The notes beneath the pieces were generated by a model. The model was not told where the DNA came from and ran no database searches. It saw only the letters and a list, made by a program, of their open reading frames with translations. A stretch of 49,352 nt of DNA. Origin: Mesorhizobium sp. GbtcB19 (lineage in GTDB: Bacteria > Pseudomonadota > Alphaproteobacteria > Rhizobiales > Rhizobiaceae). Position 1 is the stretch's first letter. Every line of letters begins with the position of its first letter. The DNA is taken from NCBI RefSeq assembly GCF_019091085.1, contig NZ_JAGXJY010000030.1:1-49352 (forward strand), written 5' to 3'. Positions 8,584 through 16,287 of the stretch are shown one piece after another. Both the position numbers and the translations under genes were made by a program.

Positions 8584-10464
8584 ATGCCATCATCTTTGAT
8601 CCGGCGTGGGGTGTGGGCGATCGGCGTTGCCGTGCTCGTCATCGCGCTCGCGGTCGCGGCGCTGCCACTGATTGCCTCGACCCGCATCGTACGCGACCGC
8701 ATCGCCTGGGAACTGAGCGCCTGGAGCGGCTTCCGTGTCACCATCGACGGCTCGCCGCGCATCGAGGTGTGGCCGAAGTTCCGGGCCATCCTCAGCGACG
8801 TGACGCTGTCGCAATGGACCGAGACCGACGCGCCTCCGGTGGTCGAGGCCGATCGCCTGGAAGTCGATCTCTCGGCGATGGCCGCCTTGCAGGGCGATGT
8901 CGCCTTCTCGACGGCCAGGCTGGTGCGCCCGACGATCAGGGTGCAACGCACGCCAAGCGGCTTCTATCTGCCGCCGCTGCCGACCGGGGGGCGCATCACG
9001 CGCTCGATCGACACCGCGCGCGGCGTGGTCAGCGCCAATCCACAGAAGCCCGATCTCGGCAGATTGCCTTCCGATCCGTTCGGCACCGTCGAATTCCGCG
9101 ATGGCCGCGTCGTGACCACGGCCGACGGCAAGGACACTGAAATCCTGAGCAGCCTGGGCGGCCAGGTGAACTGGGAAGCGATGAACAGCGAAGCATCGCT
9201 GACCGCGACCGGGATCTGGCGCGGCGAAAGCGTGCAGCTCGATTTCTCCTCGGCGAAACCGCTGGTGCTGTTTGCCGGAGGAGCCGCCCCGATCACCCTC
9301 TCCTTCAAGGCGGCGCCTGCCACGTTCTCCTTCGACGGAACGGCCTCGATGTCGGACAATGCCTATCTCGACGGCCAGGCAAAGTTCGCCGCGCCGTCGC
9401 TGCGGCGTGTGCTGGAGTGGTCGCAGGCCGGGCTTGCGCCGGGCGCTGCGATCGGCGCCGTCTCGATCGCGAGCAAAGTGAACGCTTCGGCGGGGCGTGC
9501 AAAGTTCGAGAACACTACCGTCATGCTCAACAACAATCCGGGCATGGGCGCGCTGGACCTCTCTTTCGCCGAAGGGCGCCCGGTGGTTGCCGGCACGCTC
9601 GCCTTCGACACGCTCGATCTCAAATCTTTCCTGTCGGCCTTCACGCCTGTGGTGCCGACCGGCGAGGCCGGCCCCGGCGATATCGACACCAGCTTCGCCG
9701 ACCGCATCAACCTCGACCTCAGACTGTCGGCGGCGCATGCCACGGCGGGACCGGTGCAACTCGCCGACGTCGCGGCGACCGCGCAGGTCAAGAACGGCCT
9801 TGCGGTCTTCGACATATCCGATGCATCGGCCTTCGGCGGCACCGTCCAGAGCAGCCTGCGCTTCGACCGCAAGCCCGAGGGCACACAGGTCGAGATGCGG
9901 CTCCTGGCATCGGATGTGGATACGGGAGCCTTCGGCACGGCGGCGGGAATGACGCGGCTGGTGCCGGCCGGCACCGGGACGGTGTCGGTCATCCTCAAGG
10001 GACCCGGCAAAGCGTGGAACTCGATCTTCGAGAATGCCGACGGATCGTTCTCGGCGACGTTCGGGCCGGGCACACTCAACGGACTCGACCTGCCGGCCTT
10101 CCTGAAGCGCAACCAGCAAGGCGGCTTCTTCGCGCTCGACGACGTCTCCAAGGGTTCGCTGCCGATCGACGGCGCCGAGATCAAGGCAAGCATTTCGAAG
10201 GGCGTGGCGCGCCTCGACAAGGCCGAGATCAACGCGCAGAAATACAAGATCTGGCTGTCCGGCATCGCCTCTTATGTCGGGCGCGGACTGGCGCTCTCGG
10301 GCGGCGTCGTGCCCACCGGACAACCAGCACAGCAACCCCAGCCGGCCGGCGGCCAGGCAGCCAGCCCGGCTCCCGCGCCGCCCAGCCAGTCGCTGTTCTT
10401 CGTCGGCGGCAACTGGAGCGCGCCGTTCATATCGCCGATCGCTCCCGGCGTTTCGGGCCAGTAA
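8584..10464 (+). CDS. AsmA family protein
   Basis: A 626-residue envelope protein. It has one N-terminal membrane anchor (GVWAIGVAVLVIALAVAALPLIA, about residues 10-32) followed directly by the AsmA signature region (RDRIAWELSAWSGFRVTIDGSPRIEVWPKFRAILSDVTLS). The C-terminal part contains the AsmA_2-like stretch with GPGKAWNSIFENADGSFSATFGPGTLNGLDLPAFL. AsmA proteins are periplasmic, anchored in the inner membrane, and are linked to outer-membrane lipid homeostasis. The last 60 residues are Pro/Ala/Gln-rich and end in Gly-Gln. I chose the ATG at 8584 because it starts a normal signal-anchor; an in-frame start lies at 8428 but the extra 52 residues look non-coding. Confidence 0.85.
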   Translation: MPSSLIRRGVWAIGVAVLVIALAVAALPLIASTRIVRDRIAWELSAWSGFRVTIDGSPRIEVWPKFRAILSDVTLSQWTETDAPPVVEADRLEVDLSAMAALQGDVAFSTARLVRPTIRVQRTPSGFYLPPLPTGGRITRSIDTARGVVSANPQKPDLGRLPSDPFGTVEFRDGRVVTTADGKDTEILSSLGGQVNWEAMNSEASLTATGIWRGESVQLDFSSAKPLVLFAGGAAPITLSFKAAPATFSFDGTASMSDNAYLDGQAKFAAPSLRRVLEWSQAGLAPGAAIGAVSIASKVNASAGRAKFENTTVMLNNNPGMGALDLSFAEGRPVVAGTLAFDTLDLKSFLSAFTPVVPTGEAGPGDIDTSFADRINLDLRLSAAHATAGPVQLADVAATAQVKNGLAVFDISDASAFGGTVQSSLRFDRKPEGTQVEMRLLASDVDTGAFGTAAGMTRLVPAGTGTVSVILKGPGKAWNSIFENADGSFSATFGPGTLNGLDLPAFLKRNQQGGFFALDDVSKGSLPIDGAEIKASISKGVARLDKAEINAQKYKIWLSGIASYVGRGLALSGGVVPTGQPAQQPQPAGGQAASPAPAPPSQSLFFVGGNWSAPFISPIAPGVSGQ

Positions 10465-10472
10465 AGAAGGCA

Positions 10473-10494
10473 GGGGGCGCGAAAGAGCGCCCCC
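10473..10494. terminator. Hairpin between convergent AsmA and potI genes
   Basis: GGGGGCGC and GCGCCCCC form an 8-bp GC stem with a 6-nt loop (GAAAGA), midway between the stop codons of two convergent genes. No T tract follows on either strand, so it may slow polymerase or protect 3' ends rather than act as a classical terminator. Confidence 0.45.
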
Positions 10495-10504
10495 GCTCCC
10501 GCGA

Positions 10505-11323
10505 TCAACCGCGCTGCGCCGCCTGCTCGTCGAGCTGGCGCTGGATCTCGCGGCGCTTGTTGGCGATCGAGGCGATGATCACGCCGACCGCCACCACCGC
10601 GATCAGTATCGTGCAGGCGGCGTTGATTTCCGGCGTCACGCCAAGGCGCACCTGGCTGTAGATCTTCATCGGCAGCGTGGTGGCGCCGGGGCCCGAGGTG
10701 AAGCTGGCGATGACCAGGTCGTCGAGCGAGAGCGTGAAGGCCAGCATCCAACCGGAGATGATCGCCGGCAGGATGACCGGCAAGGTGATCTGGAAGAAGG
10801 TTTTCACCGGCGGCGCGCCGAGATCCATCGCCGCCTCCTCGAGCGAGCGGTCGAAAGAGACCAGGCGCGACTGCACGACGACGGCGACGAAGCACATGGT
10901 GAAGGTGATGTGCGCGAGCGTCACCGTGAAGAAGCCGCGGTCGAGCCCGACGGCGACGAAGAGCAGCAGCAGCGAGAGGCCGGTGATGACTTCCGGCATG
11001 ACCAGCGGCGCAAACACCATGCCGGAGAAAAGCAACCGCCCCCTGAAGCGCGTGTAGCGCGTCAGCGTGATGGCGGCGAGCGTGCCGAGCACGGTCGCCA
11101 CCGTCGCCGAGATGACGCCGACGCGCGCCGTGACCCAGGTGGCGTCCATCAGGCCCTGGTTGTGGAACAGCGAGACGTACCATTTGGTCGAGAAGCCGCC
11201 CCAGACGGTGACGAGCTTCGATTCGTTGAAGGAAAAGACGATCAAGAGCACGATCGGCAAATAGAGAAAGGCAAAGCCCAGCACGATCGAGGTGATGTTG
11301 AAGCGGCTCCAGGTCGCGTTCAT
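10505..11323 (-). CDS. potI: Putrescine ABC transporter permease PotI
   Basis: A 272-residue inner-membrane permease with about six hydrophobic segments and the binding-protein-dependent transport signature EEAAMDLGAPPVKTFFQITLPVILPAI, which docks on the ATPase. The N-terminus (LGFAFLYLPIVLLIVFSFNESK) and the stretch ASFTSGPGATTLPMKIYSQVRLGVTPEINA are typical of PotI/PotC permeases for polyamines. It is the last gene of the minus-strand potF-potG-potH-potI set and its start overlaps the potH stop by 4 nt (ATGA), implying translational coupling. Confidence 0.92.
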   Translation of the reverse strand: MNATWSRFNITSIVLGFAFLYLPIVLLIVFSFNESKLVTVWGGFSTKWYVSLFHNQGLMDATWVTARVGVISATVATVLGTLAAITLTRYTRFRGRLLFSGMVFAPLVMPEVITGLSLLLLFVAVGLDRGFFTVTLAHITFTMCFVAVVVQSRLVSFDRSLEEAAMDLGAPPVKTFFQITLPVILPAIISGWMLAFTLSLDDLVIASFTSGPGATTLPMKIYSQVRLGVTPEINAACTILIAVVAVGVIIASIANKRREIQRQLDEQAAQRG

Positions 11324-12285
11324 CTGCCCTGCTCCTGTGCCTTCGCCTGCGCCTGCTGGAAGAACATGATCGGGATGGTCAGCACCAGAAGCAGGATGAC
11401 GGCGACCGCCGACGAGACCGGCCAGTCGCGGTTGGAGAAGAATTCGTTCCAGAGCGTCTTGCCGATCATCAGCGTCTGCGAGCCGCCGAGGAGATCGGGG
11501 ATGACGAACTCGCCGACAGCCGGAATGAAGACCAGCAGGCAGCCGGCGACGACGCCGGGCAGCGACAGCGGAAAGGTGATCTTCCAGAAGGCGCCGGTCT
11601 GCGGGCAGCCGAGGTCCTGCGCGGCCTCGATCAGCGAATAGTCCATTTTCTCCAGCGAGGAATAGAGCGGCAGCACCATGAAGGGCAGGTAGGAATAGAC
11701 GATGCCGATGAAGATCGCGGTGTAGGTGTTGAGGATGACCAGCGGCTGGCTGATCAGGCCGGTCGCGAGCAGGACCTGGTTGAGCAGTCCCTCGGGTTTC
11801 AGGATGCCGATCCAGGCATAGACGCGGATCAGGAACGAGGTCCAGAACGGCAGGATCACCAGCATCAGCAAGGTCGGGCGGATCGTCGCCGGCGCGCGCG
11901 CCATGCCATAGGCGATCGGATAGCCGACGATCAGGGTGAGTATCGTCGAGATCCCCGCGATGATCAGGCTGGTCACATAGGCGTTGAAGTAGAGCGCGTC
12001 CTGGGTGAGCCAGGTGTAGTTGTCGAAGTTGAGCGCGCGGAAGCCGGCGAAGAATCCCGAGACGCCGTCCTTGAAGTCGAGCACCGGCGTATAGGGCGGC
12101 ATCGAGATCGCCGTCTGCGACAGCGATATCTTGAAGACGATGATGAAGGGAACGAGGAAGAAGAACAGCAGCCAGAGATAGGGAATAATGATGACGAGGC
12201 GGTCGACAAAGCCTTTCACCACTCTTGTCGGCAGTGCGGCGGCAGTTTTGGCTGATGGAGCGGCGGTCGCAGCGATGTTTGTCAT
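11320..12285 (-). CDS. potH: Putrescine ABC transporter permease PotH
   Basis: A 321-residue permease with a cytoplasmic lead, a first membrane helix (LVIIIPYLWLLFFFLVPFIIVFKISLS) and a long periplasmic loop, as in PotH/PotB. The EAA-loop signature reads IEAAQDLGCPQTGAFWKITFPLSLPGV. It pairs with PotI to form the membrane channel. AGGAGG lies close upstream of the ATG, and the gene starts 9 nt after potG ends, so it is in the same transcript. Confidence 0.92.
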   Translation of the reverse strand: MTNIAATAAPSAKTAAALPTRVVKGFVDRLVIIIPYLWLLFFFLVPFIIVFKISLSQTAISMPPYTPVLDFKDGVSGFFAGFRALNFDNYTWLTQDALYFNAYVTSLIIAGISTILTLIVGYPIAYGMARAPATIRPTLLMLVILPFWTSFLIRVYAWIGILKPEGLLNQVLLATGLISQPLVILNTYTAIFIGIVYSYLPFMVLPLYSSLEKMDYSLIEAAQDLGCPQTGAFWKITFPLSLPGVVAGCLLVFIPAVGEFVIPDLLGGSQTLMIGKTLWNEFFSNRDWPVSSAVAVILLLVLTIPIMFFQQAQAKAQEQGR

Positions 12286-12294
12286 CTCCGCCTC

Positions 12295-13434
12295 CTATCT
12301 CGCCAGCACGACGCCGGCGTCGGGCCGGAAGGAGACCCAGGCGCGGTCGTTCCAGGTTAGCGGGTCCTCGCTCACACGCGAGGCGTTCATCGCGCTCGCC
12401 CGTACGATCTGCCCGTCGTCCAGCTTGATATGATAGACAGTCATGTCACCGAGATAGGCGACGTCATAGACCTCGCCCTCCAGCGCATTGACCGCATCAG
12501 CCGGTTTCTTCGACGTGACCTTGATCTTCTCCGGCCGGATCGCGAAGACGATGTCGGAACCGGCGGTGGCCTCGCCGCCATTGTCGACCACGATCTGAGC
12601 GCCAGTCGCGCCGGTGATGCGCGTCGTGCTTGCGCTGCGCTCGGTGACCTTGCCCTCGAACATGTTCACATTGCCGACGAAATGCGCCACGAAGCGCGAG
12701 GTCGGCGCTTCATAGATCTCGGCCGGCGTGGCGACCTGCATCACCTCGCCCTTGTCCATGATGGCGATGCGGTCGGCCATGGTCATGGCCTCCTCCTGGT
12801 CGTGGGTGACGACGACGAAGGTGAGGCCGAGTTCCTGCTGCAGGTCCATCAGCTCGAACTGGGTTTCCTCGCGCAGCTTCTTGTCGAGCGCGCCGAGCGG
12901 CTCATCGAGCAGCAGAACCTTGGGGCGCTTGGCGACGGAACGGGCAAGCGCCACGCGCTGGCGCTGGCCACCCGAGAGCTGGTGCGGTTTGCGCTTGGCG
13001 AACTGCTCGAGCTTGACCAGCTTCAGCATCTCGGCGACGCGCCTTTCGATATCGGGTCCCGGCATGCCTTCCTGCTTGAGGCCGAAAGCAATGTTCTTTT
13101 CCACCGTCATGTGCGGGAACAGCGCATAGGACTGGAACATCATGTTGACCGGCCGCTTGTAGGGCGGGATGCCGCGCAAGTCCTGCCCGTCGAGCAGGAT
13201 GCGGCCGGCGGACGGTTCCTCGAAGCCGGCGAGCATCCTGAGCAGCGTCGACTTTCCGCAGCCCGACGCGCCGAGCAGGGCGAAGAATTCGCGCTCGAAG
13301 ATGGTCAGCGACAAATTGTTGACGGCGGTGAAGTCGCCGAACTTCTTGGTGACCTTGTCGAACTGGATGTACGGCTTGGCGTTCGGGTCGTTCCATGGCG
13401 CGAAATCCCTGCGGATGCTGCCAAGCGATTTCAT
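12295..13434 (-). CDS. potG: Putrescine ABC transporter ATP-binding protein PotG
   Basis: A 379-residue ATPase subunit. The Walker A motif is GASGCGKST, the Q-loop is in NMMFQSYALFPHMT, the ABC signature is LSGGQRQRVALARS, Walker B is VLLLDEPLGALD and the switch His is in VVTHDQEEAMTMADR. The C-terminal third is a TOBE-type regulatory domain (IRPEKIKV...VAYLGDMTVYHIKLDDG). I chose the ATG at 13434 (GGAG 8 nt upstream); a GTG 9 nt earlier lacks spacing for a ribosome-binding site. A strong terminator-like hairpin separates it from potF upstream. Confidence 0.93.
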   Translation of the reverse strand: MKSLGSIRRDFAPWNDPNAKPYIQFDKVTKKFGDFTAVNNLSLTIFEREFFALLGASGCGKSTLLRMLAGFEEPSAGRILLDGQDLRGIPPYKRPVNMMFQSYALFPHMTVEKNIAFGLKQEGMPGPDIERRVAEMLKLVKLEQFAKRKPHQLSGGQRQRVALARSVAKRPKVLLLDEPLGALDKKLREETQFELMDLQQELGLTFVVVTHDQEEAMTMADRIAIMDKGEVMQVATPAEIYEAPTSRFVAHFVGNVNMFEGKVTERSASTTRITGATGAQIVVDNGGEATAGSDIVFAIRPEKIKVTSKKPADAVNALEGEVYDVAYLGDMTVYHIKLDDGQIVRASAMNASRVSEDPLTWNDRAWVSFRPDAGVVLAR

Positions 13435-13466
13435 GGTCCCCACTCCGTTATTCTTTAAAAATTCCC

Positions 13467-13505
13467 CAAAAGAAAAGCGACCCCGGCAGCTGGCTGCCGG
13501 GGTCG
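13467..13505 (-). terminator. Internal terminator between potF and potG
   Basis: A 12-bp GC-rich stem (13478-13489 with 13494-13505) with a 4-nt loop is followed on the minus strand by CTTTTCTTTT. It starts 12 nt after the potF stop codon and lies before potG, so it should release most transcripts after the binding-protein gene while letting some read into potGHI. Confidence 0.8.
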
Positions 13506-13516
13506 TGTCTCAATGC

Positions 13517-14614
13517 TCACTGGCCGGTGACGATTTTGGTCCAGGTGCGCGTGATGACGCGCTGGGTCTTGGGATCGTATGGCGCGACGGTATAGAGCTT
13601 CTTGATCGTCTCGGCATCTGGATAGACCGAAGTATCTTCCAGGATCGCCTTATCGACGAATTGCTGCGAAGCCTTGTTGCCGTTGGCGTAGAGCACGTAG
13701 TTCGACGACTTGGCGATGACTTCGGGCGTCATCATGTAGTTGATGAACTCGAGCGCGTCGGCGACATGCGGCGCGTCAGCGGGGATCGCCATCATATCGA
13801 ACCACATCTGGGCGCCTTCTTTTGGCACCGAATAGCCGATCTCGACGCCCTGCTTGGCTTCCTGGGCGCGGTTGCGCGCCTGGAAGACGTCGCCCGACCA
13901 GCCGATCGCCAGGCAGATATCGCCGTTGGCCAGAGCGTTGATGTATTCGGACGAATGGAACTTGCGGATATAGGGCCTGACCTTGAGCAACGCTTCCTCG
14001 GCCTTGGCAATGTCATCCGGCGAGGTGCTGTTGGGATCGAGGCCGAGATATTTCAGCGCCGCCGGAATGATGTCGGCCGGAGAATCCAGCACATAGACGC
14101 CGCAATCCTTCAGCTTGGCCAGCTTGTCCGGATTGAAGAACACGTCCCAGCTGTCGATCTTGTCGGTGCCGAGTGCGGCCGTCACCTTCTTGACGTTGTA
14201 GCCGAGGCCGACCGTGCCCCACATGTAGTTGACGGCATATTCGTTGCCCGGATCGTATTTGGCGGTGCGTTCGGAGATGACGTCCCACATGTTGGAGATG
14301 TTCGGCAGCTTCGACTTGTCGAGCTTCTGGAACACGCCGGCCTGGATCTGGCGCGCCAGGAAGTTGGCGCTCGGCACGACGACGTCATAGCCGCTGCCGC
14401 CGGCAAGCAGCTTGGTCTCCAGGATCTCATTGGAATCGAAGGTGTCGTAGACGACCTTGATGCCGGTCTTCTTGGTGAAGTCGTCGATGATCGAGCTGTC
14501 GATATAGTCCGACCAGTTATAGACGTTGACGACGCGGTCTTCGGCATGGCCGCCTGCCGTGAAAAGCGTCAGAAATATCGACGTCGCCGAAAGCCATAGA
14601 GCTTTGCGGATCAT
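13517..14614 (-). CDS. potF: Putrescine-binding periplasmic protein PotF
   Basis: A 365-residue solute-binding protein with a Sec signal peptide (MIRKALWLSATSIFLTLFTAGGHA, cleavage likely after HA). The mature start VVNVYNWSDYIDSSIIDDFTKKTGIKVVYDTFDSNE carries the WSDYI ligand-pocket motif of PotF/PotD. Further pocket motifs are YMWGTVGLGYN and AIGWSGDVFQARNRA. It delivers putrescine to PotGHI. AAAGGAG precedes the ATG. It is the first gene of the operon and its transcript probably outnumbers the downstream genes because of the hairpin after its stop codon. Confidence 0.93.
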   Translation of the reverse strand: MIRKALWLSATSIFLTLFTAGGHAEDRVVNVYNWSDYIDSSIIDDFTKKTGIKVVYDTFDSNEILETKLLAGGSGYDVVVPSANFLARQIQAGVFQKLDKSKLPNISNMWDVISERTAKYDPGNEYAVNYMWGTVGLGYNVKKVTAALGTDKIDSWDVFFNPDKLAKLKDCGVYVLDSPADIIPAALKYLGLDPNSTSPDDIAKAEEALLKVRPYIRKFHSSEYINALANGDICLAIGWSGDVFQARNRAQEAKQGVEIGYSVPKEGAQMWFDMMAIPADAPHVADALEFINYMMTPEVIAKSSNYVLYANGNKASQQFVDKAILEDTSVYPDAETIKKLYTVAPYDPKTQRVITRTWTKIVTGQ

Positions 14615-14952
14615 GATGTTCTCCTTTGGTGAGTGTTCCCTTGCCGGCTCGTCGCAAAAGGAGCGCGGGACGGCGTTTGTTTCAGACTATTGAGCTTTTG
14701 GTAGGGCGACAAGCGCGGCCTGCCGGCGCTGCGCCGGGTTGCCGGTCGGTGGTCAAAGACCTCTCGCGGCGTGCCCTTGTAAGGTATCCGGGCGGCGTCA
14801 GCGGCGTTCACCGTGGCGTGAGCAGAGATACGACGATGTGGTCCGGCCTTAGTCAGGCCGGCAGAGACACTTGGCAAGATACGCCTGTCTTGTTGTTGCC
14901 GTAATCGCAGCCTGCCCGGCCGGCAGCGGGGTTGTCAATGGGGAAGGCTGCC
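14615..14952. other. Leader region upstream of potF, no gene seen
   Basis: This stretch is probably the potF promoter and 5' leader on the minus strand. A 7-bp hairpin CCGGCCT/AGGCCGG with a 5-nt loop lies at 14843-14861. Short open frames exist but have no coding character. I do not recognise a riboswitch. Confidence 0.3.
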
Positions 14953-15116
14953 TAAAGCGCGTCGCGCTGAAAGGGATTCAGGCGACGCGCTTTAGGTCTT
15001 TGTTTTGATGCATGTCGTTCTCCCAAAACCGCTGCGCACTTTTGGGCGACATGCACTCTTTGTTTTGATGCATGTCGTTCTCCCAAAACCGCTGCGCACT
15101 TTTGGGCGACATGCAC
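14953..15116. repeat. Composite two-hairpin repeat, copy 2, with a 60-bp tandem duplication
   Basis: A perfect 13-bp inverted repeat TAAAGCGCGTCGC/GCGACGCGCTTTA (14953-14965 with 14982-14994) is followed by two identical 60-bp units (14997-15056 and 15057-15116). Each unit starts TCTTTGTTTTGATGCA and carries a hairpin with GCATGTCG..TCCCAAAAC pairing with TTTTGGGCGACATGC. The array ends 5 nt before the stop codon of the EamA transporter gene. Confidence 0.9.
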
Positions 15117-15121
15117 CAACG

Positions 15122-16078
15122 TCAATTCGGCGACGGCAGGCCGGTGATGCCGGGACGCGCCGGCCGTGCCTGACGCGTGAATTCGAGGCCGATATGGACG
15201 AGCAGCGCCGTGACCACGATGGCGCCGCCGATGATGGTGCGCAGCGACGGCACCTCGGAATGGACGAGCCAGACCCAGATCGGTCCAAGGATGGGCTCGA
15301 AGGTGCCAAGCAGCGCCGCGATCGCCGCGGGCACCAGCCGCGCTCCCATGGCGAAGAAGGCAAGGCCGATGCCCAGATTGACGACGCCGAAGGCAAAGAG
15401 AAAACCCATGTCTCGAGCGGAAACCGAGAATTCCGTGGCCTGGGCGGCGGCAAAAGCACCGGCAAGCAGCGCGCCGAGACAGGTGGCCGGTACCATGCGC
15501 ACATGGGAGAAGCGCCGGGTGATCACGGTCGCGAACGAAAACATCACCGCGATCAGCAGCGCCAGGCCATCGCCGATCGGCGAGACGGCGCCGCCCAGGG
15601 ATTCGGAGACCATGATGGCAACGCCGGCGATGACGGCGGCGATGGCGACCCAGGTGCCCTGGCTCACGCGCTCGCGAAACAAAAGCCAGGCGAGCAAGGC
15701 AGCCAGGAGCGGCACGCCGGCTTGCATCAAGAGGATGTTGGCAACCGTCGTATAGGCGAGCGCGACGATAAAGCTGGTCGAGGCGGTGGCGAAGCAGAAG
15801 GCCACGCCGAGGCCGGGTAGGCCCATATCGCGGAACAATTTCAACGTGCCGCGCCAGCCGTCGCGCCAGACCATGAAGGCGACGAGGAAGGCCACGGCCC
15901 AGAGCGAGCGCCAGAACACCACGGTCCAGCTGTCGTCGACATGGATGAAACGGGCGATGGTGCCGCCAAAGCTCCACATCAGCGCCGACAGGAAGACCAG
16001 CAGCATGCCGATCCGTTCCTCGCGCGGCGAGACGGCTGGCAAGGCGGCACGGGGCGAGGCGGTATCGGACATGGACAT
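15122..16078 (-). CDS. EamA (DMT superfamily) transporter
   Basis: A 318-residue inner-membrane protein with ten hydrophobic segments and two EamA repeats: the first begins MLLVFLSALMWSFGGTIARF, the second GDGLALLIAVMFSFATVITRR. The second half ends with TFEPILGPIWVWLVHSEVPSLRTIIGGAIVVTALL, the hallmark of these exporters of small metabolites such as amino acids. The substrate cannot be read from sequence. I favour the ATG at 16078; an upstream GTG at 16111 would add 11 residues and neither has a strong ribosome-binding site. The gene stands alone; a composite repeat follows its stop and a long inverted repeat precedes it. Confidence 0.85.
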   Translation of the reverse strand: MSMSDTASPRAALPAVSPREERIGMLLVFLSALMWSFGGTIARFIHVDDSWTVVFWRSLWAVAFLVAFMVWRDGWRGTLKLFRDMGLPGLGVAFCFATASTSFIVALAYTTVANILLMQAGVPLLAALLAWLLFRERVSQGTWVAIAAVIAGVAIMVSESLGGAVSPIGDGLALLIAVMFSFATVITRRFSHVRMVPATCLGALLAGAFAAAQATEFSVSARDMGFLFAFGVVNLGIGLAFFAMGARLVPAAIAALLGTFEPILGPIWVWLVHSEVPSLRTIIGGAIVVTALLVHIGLEFTRQARPARPGITGLPSPN

Positions 16079-16094
16079 GACTGTCAGCGAGTTA

Positions 16095-16173
16095 TTTGCG
16101 CTACGATGCACCAGGGACGACAGGGATTCTGTATCTTAGACGACAAGACTGTGTCTCAATCGCGTAGCGCAAA
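16095..16173. promoter_or_regulatory. Inverted repeat TTTGCGCTACG upstream of the EamA transporter
   Basis: TTTGCGCTACG (16095-16105) and its exact reverse complement CGTAGCGCAAA (16163-16173) lie 57 nt apart in the promoter region of the minus-strand transporter gene. They may be two binding sites for one regulator, possibly with looping. No regulator is identified. Confidence 0.4.
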
Positions 16174-16237
16174 GTAGACAGCCACGCGTGATCCAGCATT
16201 CGCTGAAATTTGGGACAACCTCGCCACGGCCTTACTT

Positions 16238-16287
16238 GGCGCATGTCTGGGTCCGACGACCGATGCGCATGTTTCGGGCGACGTGTA
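16238..16287. repeat. Diverged copy of the 60-bp repeat hairpin
   Basis: CGCATGTC..TCCG..ACCGATGCGCATGTTTCGGGCGACGTGTAC aligns in pieces with the hairpin part of the 60-bp unit at 14997-15116 (CATGTC, TCC, ACCG.TGCGCA, TT..GGGCGAC.TG.AC). It abuts the stop codon of the RamB-like gene, just as the better copy abuts the transporter stop. Confidence 0.5.

Noticed and set aside
14611..14877. An 88-codon upstream frame before potF
   Set aside because: No ribosome-binding site and no coding character; more likely leader RNA.
14615..14952. A polyamine riboswitch or speF-type leader before potF
   Set aside because: I found only one small hairpin and no match to the sequence elements I remember for these leaders.
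14997..15116. CRISPR or phage attachment site
   Set aside because: Two adjacent identical 60-bp units with an internal hairpin match the dispersed repeat family; there is no spacer, integrase or tRNA.
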